A DNA stretch of 64,000 nucleotides from Semisulcospira habei (Eukaryota; Mollusca; Gastropoda; Semisulcospiridae). Below the pieces are notes generated by a model that was not told the origin of the DNA, ran no database searches, and saw nothing but the letters and a program-made list of their open reading frames with translations. Below, one piece after another: positions 1-10,740 of the stretch. The translations under genes and the position numbers were made by a program. The stretch covers positions 169,207,028-169,271,027 of the forward strand of contig BTPG01000002.1 in NCBI GenBank assembly GCA_036245525.1. The letters run 5' to 3'. The number at the start of each line of letters is the position of its first letter. Position 1 is the stretch's first letter.

Positions 1-360
1 GTGTATTTGAAAACAATGTTTTTGTCACAAAATGAAGATCAAGTGAGATATACCTCTTGCTGTTGTGAACTGATATATTTCCTTGATATTTATTTTTGCG
101 GGTTGAGTCATTTCAGTTTTCTGATAGAGAACATTGCTATATGGAGTAATCAGAAATAAATCCCACATGGTTTGCTGTCAGTGCAAACATAGATAAACTA
201 TGAATGAAATATATTGTGGTTAGAATACCAATTACATAATATATATATATCTGTTTCCTAACATTTATTTCATATCTCATAACCATAGCACGAGGTGAAA
301 GAAACCTAATGCTCCAGCCGAAGGGGTGCATGCCTGCATGATGCCAGCTTGCTTTCATCT

Positions 361-401
361 GCTTCCTAAAGTCAATCGGGCAGGGGGGGGGGGGGGGGGG
401 G
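361..401. repeat. G homopolymer
   Basis: A 22-G run at 380-401. The surrounding 1-560 is AT-rich and I recognise nothing else in it. An A-run of 19 lies at 760-779. Confidence 0.8.
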
Positions 402-1010
402 AAGAATTCGCACAACCCCCCAAAAATGGAAAAATTAGTAACATTTAAATTAATTTGGGTCGAGGGCATAAACAGACATAATTATATGGTCTTGTCAAAA
501 TAATGTATACATTATTGGTATGGCGAAGGCCGGAACCATCTGCTGCGGCCCTGTATCTAATTATTTTGAAACTTGCCTCTCGTTTGCTCGTGCACCCTTT
601 AGCTTGTAGTTGGTGTATCGGTGTTTGCTGTCAGGCACCTGCATGAGGTATGCATTGGGCAGGGTGCATTGCGTGTGCATAGACAGCAGTTGGTCTGGGG
701 AGAAAATATTATCACTGAACTCATCAAGTTTGCAGACGGTAATTATCTTTTGTGATACAAAAAAAAAAAAAAAAAAAAACAAGATGAGAAGTAAACGACA
801 AAGCAAAATATTACCTAGTGCTTAGATTCTTATAATGGAATCAAATTTTATGTCCGTGTAACACACACGAACAGGCACAATCACATCAATGGGTGACCGT
901 CTTCACTCCTAGAAGCTGATTCAGCTTTTCAAAATCCCGAAAAGCTGAATTTCAGCTGTTTGGTTCAGACAGAACAGGCCTTCAGCCAGCCTGTTCCAAA
1001 TGCAAAAGTC

Positions 1011-1061
1011 ATACATTCTCATGAGCCCCTGCATCCGCAGGAGCTCATGGGAATGTATATC
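1011..1061. mobile_element. Family B hairpin core, decayed
   Basis: CATTCTCATGAGCCCCTGCA and GCAGGAGCTCATGGGAATG pair with each other. The outer B sequence is not visible. Confidence 0.5.
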
Positions 1062-1069
1062 GCTTGCTG

Positions 1070-1850
1070 GCCATGGATTTATGGGGCATATTTATGTCCC
1101 GTTTACATTCATTTCATATTCTCGCACTGTCACCCATGCACATCACATTGTTGCATGATGACCTGTAAATTATCTCCCAGGCTTTTGTGAAAAATAAAAT
1201 CGTTTTGAGGTGGGCGTTTGCGCGTTGCTTAGCACGGGAGTGCTGTCCCTTACACAAACATTATCTAGTAGCTTCCCTTCGTAAAAATGGCGACTACCAT
1301 AAAGACTTGTTGTTTGCAAACGCTTTCGAGGAAACCTTGTTTTGGATAAATGCGAGGACATAAGAAATGAGAAGACCACGATATAGCATGTTCGACGTAC
1401 CGTCACCATTCCCTGGGCCATTTTTGGACGCTGTGGACGTCGCTCAGTGCTTCCCAGTACCGGCCCAGAAGTGAAAGTTGGATAGTCATCTTTCGTTGTT
1501 GTTGCACGAGAATTGTGGGTGTTACCGTGTACGGACAGATGCAACTGGAAGTGACCTTTGGCAGCTGAGTGGCGTATACCTGTTTGCATGAACTGTGACA
1601 GCCGTCAAGGACGTCTGACACTCTACAGCAGCTATAGTAACGTGAATGTTCGGGGATCCCATCTGATGAGGCCCTGTCAGGGTTGCACTTCAAGTCAGGT
1701 AGGGACTTCGAATTTTTTTTTCGCTGTCCTCACTGAACTGACTAATTGCTGAACCAGGACCTTTAAGCCGTTCACTACCGAGACCAAACTGAATACCACC
1801 CAAGGCTGACAAAGTTTGCAAGAACACAGTCAGTGCCAAATGGCAGGGGC
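1070..1850. other. No recognised feature
   Basis: Open frames on both strands overlap and none shows a domain. AAAATGGCGACTACC (about 1284) could be a YY1-like promoter element, but no splice or coding signal supports a gene. Confidence 0.3.
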
Positions 1851-1960
1851 GTGCCGCGTTCATGATACGCGGCTTTTTATCTATTATGCATAGCCATTAT
1901 TTTATAGAGTGCGATTGTACTTCATTCTGCCAAACGGCATCGTAAGCAACAGTCAAGGGG

Positions 1961-2158
1961 TTAACTCGTTTAACCCCACGGCCGCAATTCCTCAACTTTG
2001 GACGTTTTAACCAACGGCTCTGTGGGAGATAGATCGACCATGATAATTCAAGGGTAGTGCCAGATTAGCTTGGCGCCTTCAGGCGCCAAGCTAATCTGGC
2101 ACTATCCTTGAATTATCATGGTCAATCCATCTCATGCTGTCGGGGCTAAATGAGTTAA
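1961..2158. mobile_element. Family A hairpin MITE, TTAA-bounded
   Basis: TTAACTCGTTTAACCCC opens and GGGGCTAAATGAGTTAA closes the element. The core arms at 2035-2085 and 2090-2124 fold on GATAATTCAAGGGTAGTGCC and AGATTAGCTTGGCGCC. TTAA at both ends fits piggyBac-like insertion. Confidence 0.85.
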
Positions 2159-2266
2159 ACAGGCAAGTAAAAATGAGTTTTCGCTTACAAAGAACGACTC
2201 CCAACAACGAACGAGAGCGAACGACTCACGGCGGAGACGCAGCGTGTGTTTAAGCACAGACGAATC

Positions 2267-2348
2267 TCCAAACATCTCCAAGAGGCATAGATCCCCATGA
2301 GCACCCCGGGGCTCATGAGGATCTTTGCCTCTGGGAGATGTTTGGAGT
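2267..2348. mobile_element. Family B variant hairpin
   Basis: The arms CTCCAAACATCTCCAAGAGG and CATAGATCCCCATGAGC pair with GCTCATGAGGATC and TCTGGGAGATGTTTGGAG. The outer arm CATCTCC differs from standard B and recurs at 59515. Confidence 0.6.
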
Positions 2349-2394
2349 GCTGTCGATGCTTATGAAGCAAGATGGGTCATCTTTCGTGACTTCG

Positions 2395-2475
2395 CTCAAT
2401 TCAATTCAATTCAATTCAATAAACTTTATTTATCCCGCTATGCGCAAGTAAAGCGCTCCGACAGGCTCAGTGACT
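2395..2475 (-). mobile_element. Retroelement 3' tail with (TCAAT)n
   Basis: TCAATTCAATTCAATTCAAT is followed by AAACTTTATTTATCC and AAAGCGCTCCGACAGG. On the - strand this reads as a LINE 3' end, with an AATAAAGTTT signal and a pentanucleotide tail. Confidence 0.5.
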
Positions 2476-3205
2476 TAGATAGACCAGAAAACTTACATTA
2501 AAATATTCACACAATAATGATACAAACGATCAATTCAATTAAAATCTAATGTTTTTTTTTAAACAGCACAACATTAATAAATAAAATTTATGTTAAACAA
2601 AACAAAAACATACGTGCACATATCAGCTCATATCACCACACAATGCACAGCAGTAAAAACGGTTTTTAAAAAAGTAATTAATTTAAGACAATAATTTTTA
2701 AATGAAATTACAAAAAAATAATAATAATAAAATGAAATAAAAATATTCGATCATTCTGAGAGTCGTCCGTCTAAACGTACTCTCTCTACAGTGACACGCG
2801 AAGCTGAGACAAGTGACACCTATCGGAATACCATAGTTATCGCTATCACAATCACGGATGTTAAATCGGAATGTGGTTGTATTAATGGCGAACTGCCTGC
2901 GGCCAGATAGTTTCATAATCGCCTGGTATCCGTGACCATATGCGGAAACTAAGTCAAATGAGCGTCATGATTTATTCAGTCACAACACCGCCGCTAGACC
3001 GGAAGCTTAGAGTTTAATGCTGAAATGCACGAATAACGCATACGTCCTACCCTCAGCCACAGTGCTTATAATATATGAAGTCAGAGCAGGGATTTGAAAG
3101 CAAATCTGGTAGGACTATATCTGCATTAGCACATTCTTCTCCAGGACCGAAATCCGCAAATGTTAAAGTTGCCCTCTGAAGAATGTATTACACTTCTGAA
3201 AACAA

Positions 3206-3300
3206 ATCGAGCGTGATAGGCGCCACGCTATTCTGGCACAATCCTTGAACTATCACGCTCGATCCATGTCTTGCCGTGGCGTGTCGGAGTTGAATGAGTT
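3206..3300. mobile_element. Family A hairpin, right half
   Basis: GTGATAGGCGCCACGCTATTC, TCCTTGAACTATCACG and GGAGTTGAATGAGTTAG match the right arm and end of A. The left arm has been deleted to a few bases. Confidence 0.6.
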
Positions 3301-3366
3301 AGAAAGGTTTCCTGGTATAAGAGGTATTTCAAGATTTGCGCGTGTTTCGAGAAAATAACATTGGAT

Positions 3367-3760
3367 TTAACCCCTTGACTGCCGAGGAAAAGTAAACACG
3401 ATCCAACTACAAGAGGTATAGTTCCTCATGAGCCCCTGCAGTGTGTGGGGGCTAATGAGGATCTATGCCTCTTGATGAGACCATTTTGTATCCATGATCT
3501 CTGGACGGGGCCAATGGCCACAGCCGAAGGCCATACGATGTTGAATACACTGGTTCTCGTCTGATCACCGAAGTTAAGCAACGTCGGGCTCGGTTAGTAC
3601 TTGGATGGGTGACCACCTGGGAACACCAAGTGCTGTCATTAGTATTAAAAACCGCCGTGAGATGGCCTTAGTTGCCTACCCAAATAACTAACTAACTAAC
3701 TAACTCTGGACGGGTGTAGCTTGTGGTCATTGAACGATGAACAAAGATTTGAAAACGAAT
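3367..3760. mobile_element. Family B hairpin element carrying the 5S SINE
   Basis: TTAACCCCTTGACTGCCGAG opens. The core at 3410-3472 reads CAAGAGGTATAGTTCCTCAT and its mirror. The B right part (ATCCATGATCTCTGGACGGG) is cut by the 5S SINE and resumes after it with TGTAGCTTGTGGTCATTGAA. Confidence 0.72.
3510..3703 (+). mobile_element. 5S rRNA-derived SINE with 11-bp target duplication
   Basis: The head (about 3520-3640) is nearly a whole 5S rRNA: GGCCATACGATGTTGAA, TCGTCTGATCACCGAAGTTA, AGCAACGTCGGGCTCGG, TTAGTACTTGGATGGGTGAC and GGGAACACCAAGTGCTGT. That keeps the internal A/C-box promoter area. The tail reads GCCGTGAGATGGCCTTAGTT, then a TAACTAAC repeat. CTCTGGACGGG flanks both sides (3499-3509 and 3704-3714). 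It is a 5S-headed SINE (SINE3 type), moved by a LINE, and it landed inside a family B hairpin element. Confidence 0.88.
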
Positions 3761-3945
3761 TGTGCGTCCAGTGGCAGGGAAGTGTTTTGATATCGCATGT
3801 TAGTCCGGGTTTTTAATCCACTGATTTCGTCCAAACGCGTGCGATTTTTTAACTTCTTCTGATTTCCGAGCGTCAATTTTGAGAACAAACAGAGAACACA
3901 ACAAACAGAGATTAGTCCCTTTTGCCAGGTCACACTAATAACATG

Positions 3946-4010
3946 AGCGACCTTGATAGTTCAACAGCATTATCTCTAGGCGTCGTGCTGTTCTGGCACC
4001 ACCTATAAAC
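3946..4010. mobile_element. Family A hairpin remnant
   Basis: CCTTGATAGTTCAA and GCTGTTCTGGCACCACC keep pieces of both arms around a shortened centre. Confidence 0.45.
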
Positions 4011-4021
4011 GTGGTGCACGA

Positions 4022-4240
4022 ATTAAGCCTTTCTCTGCCAAAGGACACAGTCCTGTGTTCTTGAAATCGTAAATTTTATCCAAGACCAAAGATCCCCAGG
4101 CGTCCAGTGGACATAGACACAAAGTGGTTTCAGCAAGAGTCATAGATCCTCATGAACCCCCGCATCTGCGGGGGCTCATGAGGATCAATACCTCTTGCAT
4201 CTGGGTGTTGTTCCGTTTTTTCGGCCGTGAATGGGTTCAT
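4022..4240. mobile_element. Family B hairpin MITE
   Basis: It opens TTAAGCCTTTCTCTGCC and closes GGCCGTGAATGGGTTCA. The core at 4133-4198 has CATAGATCCTCATGAACCCC mirrored by GGGGCTCATGAGGATC. It shares CAAAGATCCCCAGG and AAGTGGTTTCAGCAAGAG with other copies. Confidence 0.8.
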
Positions 4241-4554
4241 AATTGGGCCCATGCAGTTCAAAGTGTGAACTCCATATATTTCTCTGAATAATCAGTTACA
4301 CAATATGTGTTGTCGCTCTGCCTGCTAGCTGCATGAAAGTTTTGTTTTGTGAAGTGACAGGACAAGATCTTGTCTTTGCAGGATTAACTCGTGTTTTACA
4401 CGTACATACAGACATACAATATAACTTTCAGGTGTCGCGTTGTAACCGTTCCGGTACTTCTTTCACAATGACAAAGTGTTGATATTCATTTACACCTTGT
4501 TTTATTTTAAGACCCGCATTTTAGTCTCAATGGCCAGACGTTTAGGCTTCCCGC

Positions 4555-4895
4555 CGTAAAAGGGTAGGACCTTGGGGTGAAACCCCCCCCCCCCCGCCCT
4601 CACCCCTCCCCCTCCCCTCCCTCCGCCACGCGCTCCCTCTCACCCCGTTTTTCGATACTGACTTTGGCTGGTGGTGAGAAGGTGGAAGGTCAGACAGCTG
4701 GCGCGCTTGGAAGCAAGGTCTAGCGTCGGGGAGGCCTTTAGTGTGTCAGGCTGAAGGTCCCAAAGAAAACGTTGCACACCCCCCCCCCCCCCCCCACAAC
4801 CACCACCACTCGCGGGGGGGGGGGGGGGGGGTGGAGGGGGTTGTTCAAAATTTTCTAGTTGGGACCTTCAACCCCTCGAGGTAACTGATCAGCCC
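4555..4895. mobile_element. Family P G/C-homopolymer element
   Basis: CCTTGGGGTGAAA, C and G runs (4580-4595, 4779-4796, 4815-4831), GGTCTAGCGTCGGGGAGGCC, GCTGAAGGTCCCAAAGAAAA and GAGGTAACTGATCAGCCC order as in the P copy at 33626. Confidence 0.6.
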
Positions 4896-4899
4896 TGCA

Positions 4900-6050
4900 T
4901 GAGATGGCCTTTTGTAGCCTGCGCGGCATTTGAATCCGTATAATTAACGCACCCAGTGCCTAGTCGCTACAGTCCTCTGACATATATTGTATATAATTAT
5001 ATTATTATTGCCTACAAGTAAAATTGCGTTTTCTGTCCTCGTTAGTACTGAAGGCGTCCTACTTTGCGCACTTTGGACCAAGCACTGCCTGGCACCAGGG
5101 GATATTGCCGCGATAACTCCGTTAATATCCGCTTCACAAACTCTCAGGCAATTTGATACGTCGCCTGGGGAAGGTATGTATCTATTGAAGGGGAAGCCAA
5201 CTTTGTGCCGCAACGCTTGCGGTGTAAACTTACCTTCATCTAGATGACTCTCCCTGTCGGAGGATATGGGTGATATATGGATGAGTTTCTGTCAGCAACA
5301 CGCATAGATTCGCATGTTGTATGTAGTAAGACGCTCGTTTAAGGACTGCCCGTGGGCGACGGTTTTGCGTGCATACTGCATGAGAATTGAAAGCTTTTCC
5401 ACCTCGTATTTGCGCCACTGGCCAGGTCAGGAAACCGCATGGTCGACATTTCGATTATCTGCGATGCATTTATCGTACCGGATAGTTTCCGGTGGAAATT
5501 AATATTGGCAAGAATTAAAGAAGCAAGTAATTTATTGAAGAGGACTGATAATTAAACGCTTTTCAGATATTTTGTTAGATTTTTGTCTTATTGCTTTAGT
5601 TCTTTTCTCTTTTTTTTTTTTTTTTTTTTTTGTTTCAGCACATTTTAAAAACAACCGGTGGTTTTTTGTTTTTGTTTTTGGCTGAGGGGTGTTATTTCAA
5701 ACCTAGAGATATATTCTGATTTGCTTTATTTGTTTGAGAAGTTCAGGTGTAAGATTAACATCTTTTGACAGCAGAGTAAATGATGACTCTACTGACATTT
5801 TACCTCGGGGAGAGGGGGGGGGGAGGGGGGGGGGGATTGTGACAAAGAGAAAAACTACAGCATCTAGCTCCATATATAATGCCCTCCGTATATGTATGAC
5901 GACGGAATAACTATTTTGTTACGAGCCCAGGTGTCGAAATCTACTCCCTCGGAAATATGACCAAACACAGTTTTTGTTCCTCTGTCCTATTTGCCTCATT
6001 CATTGTCCCCCCGCAACGCTGTAAGACACTTCCGCGGCTATTGATGCGGG
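4900..6050. other. No recognised feature
   Basis: Single-copy-looking sequence with T runs at 5611-5632 and 5667-5685. Short frames on both strands overlap, and none has a motif. Confidence 0.3.
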
Positions 6051-6165
6051 ATACTTGAATTACCGTATCGCATTGTGTACTGGTTTGAAATTTTGGACTT
6101 TACGGCGTAAGTATGCGGGCCCAGAATTACACATAAGCACAAACAAGGTCATTTTGTCTAACTTT

Positions 6166-6345
6166 TTAACCCATTCAGCCCTGACGCACAGCAGCAGGAG
6201 ATGGGTCGACCATGATAATTCAAGGGTAGTGCCAGATTAGCTTAGCACCTATCATGGTCGATCCGTCTCCTGCAACTGGTGCATAGTCATTAGATGACGC
6301 CTCCAATATTTGGGAAGTACGGCCGTCGGGCTGAATGAGTTTTAA
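6166..6345. mobile_element. Family A hairpin MITE, TTAA-bounded, one arm shortened
   Basis: It opens TTAACCCATTCAGCCC and closes GGGCTGAATGAGTTTTAA. The left arm is complete; the right arm from TAATCTGG to TTGAATTA is deleted, leaving TATCATGGTCGATCC. Confidence 0.8.
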
Positions 6346-6914
6346 AAATGATTTTTTTTTTTTTTAAAGTTAAAACTACACGCTTCTTGAAAAGGGGTGG
6401 GGGGTTGGAGGGGAGGCGGGGGTTAGCGGGGGGGGGGGGGGGGGGGTGGGGGGCCTGTCCGCCTGTCGTCAGTAACTCACACTGACTTTTAGTCTTCCCT
6501 GTCCTTTTATTCTTTTTTTTATATAATTTTTCCAGTTTTTTTTTTAATTCTATATTCGTCACATTACAAACCATATTGGTGGGGAGATTTTCTTGTGTAT
6601 TTCAATTGTATTATTGTGATGTGCTTATTACCCCCTGTGTTGAATTGCGTTTTCTGCATAAATTCAAGACATCCCTGCGGCGTACGTGTATTGCGAAATA
6701 TCAGCGCATGTGAGAATGACGTCATTACAAATTTCGCTTCAAAAATTGCTCTGCAGTGGTTGATATTCAAACAACTCAGCACGACGAACCCAGGCTAAGT
6801 CTTTCTGTTTTCTTGCATTACCCTTGAAGTAACATGCTCATTCGTAAGCAAAGGAAAATACCGACAATCAAAAGAAACGCGCTTAAAAATGACAATAAAA
6901 CCGCAATTCATAAG

Positions 6915-7000
6915 TAAATTGTGTAGTAGTTGTCCTTTCGATGCTTGTTTCTTTCTGTTTGCATTTTACACGCTTGGCAGTTGCCTTTTCTTATTCAGTC
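6915..7000 (+). mobile_element. Foldback element F, right-end fragment
   Basis: GATGCTTGTTTCTTTCTG is followed by TGCATTTTACACGCTTGGCA and GTTGCC, the right arm end and unique tail of F. The left part is absent, as in a 5'-truncated copy. Confidence 0.5.
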
Positions 7001-7141
7001 CGGGCTTCCTTTGTAAGAAATCTTTAGAGGACAAACTCTGCGCTTGGGATTTCGGTCCCAGAGCACAATATGATGAACCGATATGCTCGTGTCTCGCACA
7101 ACGTTTTCATAATTTTTAGCAGACGATTGGAAAATGAGCTA

Positions 7142-7234
7142 CTAACCCTTTGGCTGTCGGCAGCGCTTTTTTGTCGAGGCGATTCCGACAGGAATCGCCT
7201 CGACAAAAAGCCCTGCCGAAAGTCAGAGGGTTAA
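7142..7234. mobile_element. Palindromic MITE, CCCTTTGGCTGTCGGCAG type
   Basis: CTAACCCTTTGGCTGTCGGC opens and CTGCCGAAAGTCAGAGGGTTAA closes. The inner arms TTTTTTGTCGAGGCGATTCC pair with GGAATCGCCTCGACAAAAAG. CTAA/TTAA ends and the CCCTTT start are piggyBac-like. Confidence 0.78.
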
Positions 7235-7286
7235 CCCCTTTATTGCCAGGGGAGGCAAATTCGGGGGCGGGGTGGGGGTGGGGTCT

Positions 7287-8275
7287 TCTTTCTCACGTGC
7301 GAAGCAAAAGTGAGTCTATGTTCTGGTCCTTTCGTCTGTGGTCAACTTTAACGTTGGCATTTTCTCGGAGACTATTCAAGCCACAGTCTTCAAACTTGGC
7401 CCAAGGATACTTTGTGGCAAGGCCTTTCTAAACATATTAATTTGAGTGACCTCTCTCAAAGGTCAAGGTTTCATGGGAGGAGGAAATAGGCCCAAAATTG
7501 CCATATTTTGACAAAATAGATTTGTACTATTCACAACTTCAAACCCAAACTTGGTACAAAGATACCCGATGGTAAGACCGTCTTATGCATACTAATTTGG
7601 TTGATCCCTCGGAAAGGTGAAGGGTCAAAAGAGCTCAGGGAACAGGTGAAAAATAGCCATATTTTTGCAAAAGATGTTTTTCTCAAATACTAATTACAAC
7701 TTCAAACCCAAACTTGGTACAAAGATACCTGATGGTATGACCTATCTACGCATACTAATTTGGATGACACCTCGAAATGGTCATGGGTCACAAGAGGTCG
7801 GCAAATGTGTGTAAATAAACAATGTTTGATAGAATGGTAGTTTTTATCAACATTATTGTAAAGTTTTCAATCGAATTTCGCTCAAAGGTAGCTGGTGATA
7901 AGACCTTCGCATGTAGTGCTTACTAATGTAGTTGACCCATCACAAAGGGATGATCAAAAAATAGGCTTTAAAAAGCCATATTTTGACCCCCAGAAAACGT
8001 TTTTTCCACAAATACTATTCACAAATTCAAACCCAAACTTGGCACAAAGATACCTGATGGTAAGATCTATCTATGCATACTAATTTGGACGATCCTTTGG
8101 TAAGGTCAAGGGTCACAAAAGATCGGTAAATGTGTGAAAAATGCCAGTTTGTGTTAGAATTGTACTTTTATCAAAGTTTTTGCAAACTTTTCAATCAAAT
8201 TTGGCGTCAAGTTTCCTGAGGGCAAGACATTTCTATGCATACTAATTTAGTCGACTTATCGCAATTCATGGTAAA
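7287..8275 (+). repeat. Family V periodic repeat, about six 165-bp units
   Basis: It opens TCACGTGCGAAGCAAAAGTG. The unit ATTCACAACTTCAAACCCAA, ACTTGGTACAAAGATACC, TGCATACTAATTTGG, CCTCGGAAAGGT recurs at about 7535, 7698, 7865, 8023 and 8190. It has no conserved ORF. Confidence 0.8.
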
Positions 8276-8276
8276 T

Positions 8277-8936
8277 TCAACGTCAAAGATCCCCAGCTTT
8301 CAAAGGAAACGTGGAAACCAAGTGGTTTCAGCAAGAGGCATTATAAGTTATTGGTAGCAGGGATTTGCTACACGGACTCTTGTAGGCCTCAGGGAGGTCA
8401 AAGGAACCATTGTACCCCGAAGGCCGAAGGCCTGAGGGGTACAATGGTTCCTTTGACCTCCCGAAGGCCTACAAGGGTCCGTGCAGCAAGCCTCTGCTAC
8501 CAATAACGTATTTGTTTTCATTCCTCCGTTATTTTTTGTAAAAGAAATCAAGAAGACATCTTCCGACCTGGATCACGCCAAACATGACTGACGTCAAAGA
8601 AATATAGATTTATACATAATAGACTTATGACGTAATTTAAAATATTTCATGACGTTGCCATATCCAGTACTGAGTGTGCTTGTTGTTTCGAACAACACTA
8701 AGTAACTTTTTTACTTTAGAACGTTTTGGGTGATCTTTTATAGAACAAAACTTGCATCCAAGATGCGTCACAAAGAGGGCTACAAGAAGTCCGCCATTTG
8801 TCGCTACGTTTTTGTCTCACGGTCACATGGTACGGTTTGCGCTAAAGGGACTGGCCCGTGACGTAGGGATGAAAACAAAGATCCTTATGGGCCTCCGCAG
8901 TTGCGGAGCCCCATGAGGATCTCGTTCAGGTGGCTG
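8277..8936. mobile_element. Family B element split by D insertion
   Basis: The left part CAAAGATCCCCAGC...AAGTGGTTTCAGCAAGAGGCA ends at 8340. The right part GATCCTTATGGGCCTCCGCA with mirror TGCGGAGCCCCATGAGGATC resumes at 8880. Element D lies between them. Confidence 0.75.
8341..8880. mobile_element. Element D copy 1, nested in a family B element
   Basis: A long hairpin (8346-8510; GTTATTGGTAGCAGGGATTT, GGTCAAAGGAACCATTGTAC and mirror) is followed by a 370-bp body bounded by TTTGTTTTCATTCC and GGATGAAAACAAAG. Sequence B resumes on both sides. Confidence 0.75.
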
Positions 8937-9281
8937 GTCTTGAGTTTTTGTTGGCAGCGATGAGGTTAATCGTTCTGGAAGTGCGGAATAAGATTATTTT
9001 CGAACATGCAGCTTTGACATTTACTTTTCTCTGCCCACGACAGCTAGCAGGAAAAAAAAATTCTGAAAAAAAAGTCTCGTTTGGACTGAGCTGAACTTTG
9101 AAGCTGCGCTAGCACGTGGACTGAACTAGCGGCTTTTTTTCAGAGACATTGAATGACCGTTCAAAAACCATCGTGTCAGAAATCAGTTCATCCTCACAGA
9201 AGTAATTTGCACACAAAACAATCACTTTCCACTGGCGTTAAAGATACAATCCGACTGATTGACTTCTAGCGTGTGTAAACT

Positions 9282-9424
9282 GTTGAACACATCCGCCGCC
9301 GAAAATAAACGTGAACCTGATCCAACTGCAAGAGGCATAGATCCTCATGAGCCCCCGCAATTGCGGGGGCTCATGAGGATCTATGCCTCTTGCTAACACC
9401 GCTCTGCATCCGTGTTAAGGGGTT
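9282..9424. mobile_element. Family B hairpin, 64-bp perfect core
   Basis: The core at 9329-9392 is CAAGAGGCATAGATCCTCAT plus GAGCCCCCGC, AATT, and the exact complement. The right end has GTGTTAAGGGGTTCA. Confidence 0.85.
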
Positions 9425-9808
9425 CATGTCTTTTGGTCAGTGATGCCAAGGAGAAGACCACAGCGATGTACACAGCTTGTTTGTCCGTTTGTTTGACGTG
9501 AAAAACATTGCTCTACCTGAATTATTGCGGGTGTCTCCTCGTACCCGTATTCGGCACTTCTCAAAAAGAGTTGATTCTTTTGTCTGCGGTTTTTAGATCA
9601 CGATGTATATAACCTTAGATGAGAAATGATAGAACATCCAGGCAGCCGGGATCGGCGGTACTACACTCCATGAATGATTTATAAAATCGCCCACCGTCTA
9701 CACGTGATAAACTGCGTGGGCAAAATGCACAAAGATCACACCTCTTTTTATTAATAAGAGACCAAAAAAAAAAAAAAAACGTAATCTTTCATTGTAGCAC
9801 GTCGCGAT

Positions 9809-10004
<196 letters not shown>

Positions 10005-10740
10005 ATAATTACGATATTTATAATGCGCTTATCCTATAATAATTATAACTCTAAGCGCGCACTCACAACTAGCGCACACATAAGCACGCTTTTTTGGCAA
10101 TGACTCACGTACCACAAATACATTACGACAGTCAGCTTGGGGTGGGGAGTGTGGTGATGTTATAGTGCTAGAACTGTTGAAAGAGGTGAGTTTTGAGGGC
10201 GCCGGATTGGAAGGAGGAGAGAGAATGTTTCTGACGGAGTGAGAGTGGGAGAGTGTTCCAGGTGGTAGACGGAGAAGGAGCGGGACCCGAAAGTGCTGAG
10301 TTTGGTGCAGGGGATGTGGAGGCGGAGAGGGTTTGAGGCGGAGCGGAGGGAGCGGGAAGGAGTGTAGGGGTGAAGTAGGTTGGAGAGATAGGCAGGAGCG
10401 TAGTTGTTAAGGGATTTGTAGCAGAGAGAAAGAATCTTGTATTGGATGCGTTGGGGGATGGGGAGCCAGTGAAGGAGTTTGAGCAGTGGAGTGATGTGGT
10501 CGGATTTCTTCTTTCTGAGGACGAGCATTGTTCTGGACGCGCTGGAGAGTGAATGTGGTGGAGTGAGGGAGGCCGGAAAGGAGAGAGTTGCAATAGTGGA
10601 TGCGATATAAGATGAGAGAGACAGCAAGTTTGGTGGCAGCTTCGGTGGTGAGGTATTTTCTGATCTGACTAATGCGACGGAGGTGGAAATAGCATAGAAA
10701 GCAAAGTGTACTGTCTCACAGTATCTAGTCACGCTTAGAT
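10005..10740 (-). mobile_element. L2-type LINE 3' end: reverse-transcriptase C-terminus and tail
   Basis: On the - strand, three frames give consecutive parts of a LINE ORF2 C-terminus: HLRRISQIRKYLTTEAATKL, then RKKKSDHITPLLKLLHWLPI...YKILSLCYKSLNNYAPAYL, then TTWNTLPLSLRQ...LKTHLFQQF. Frame changes lie near 10520 and 10270. The 3' untranslated tail ends at about 10005-10060 with the TAGAG...AAGCGCATTATAAAT structure of L2 LINEs. The long (TA)n at 9810-9999 starts right at that tail, so it may have grown from it. Confidence 0.75.

Noticed and set aside
3520..3640. Functional 5S rRNA gene
   Set aside because: The 5S-like part runs into a SINE tail with TAACTAAC repeats and target duplications. 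It has base changes in the 5' stem and no T-run terminator.
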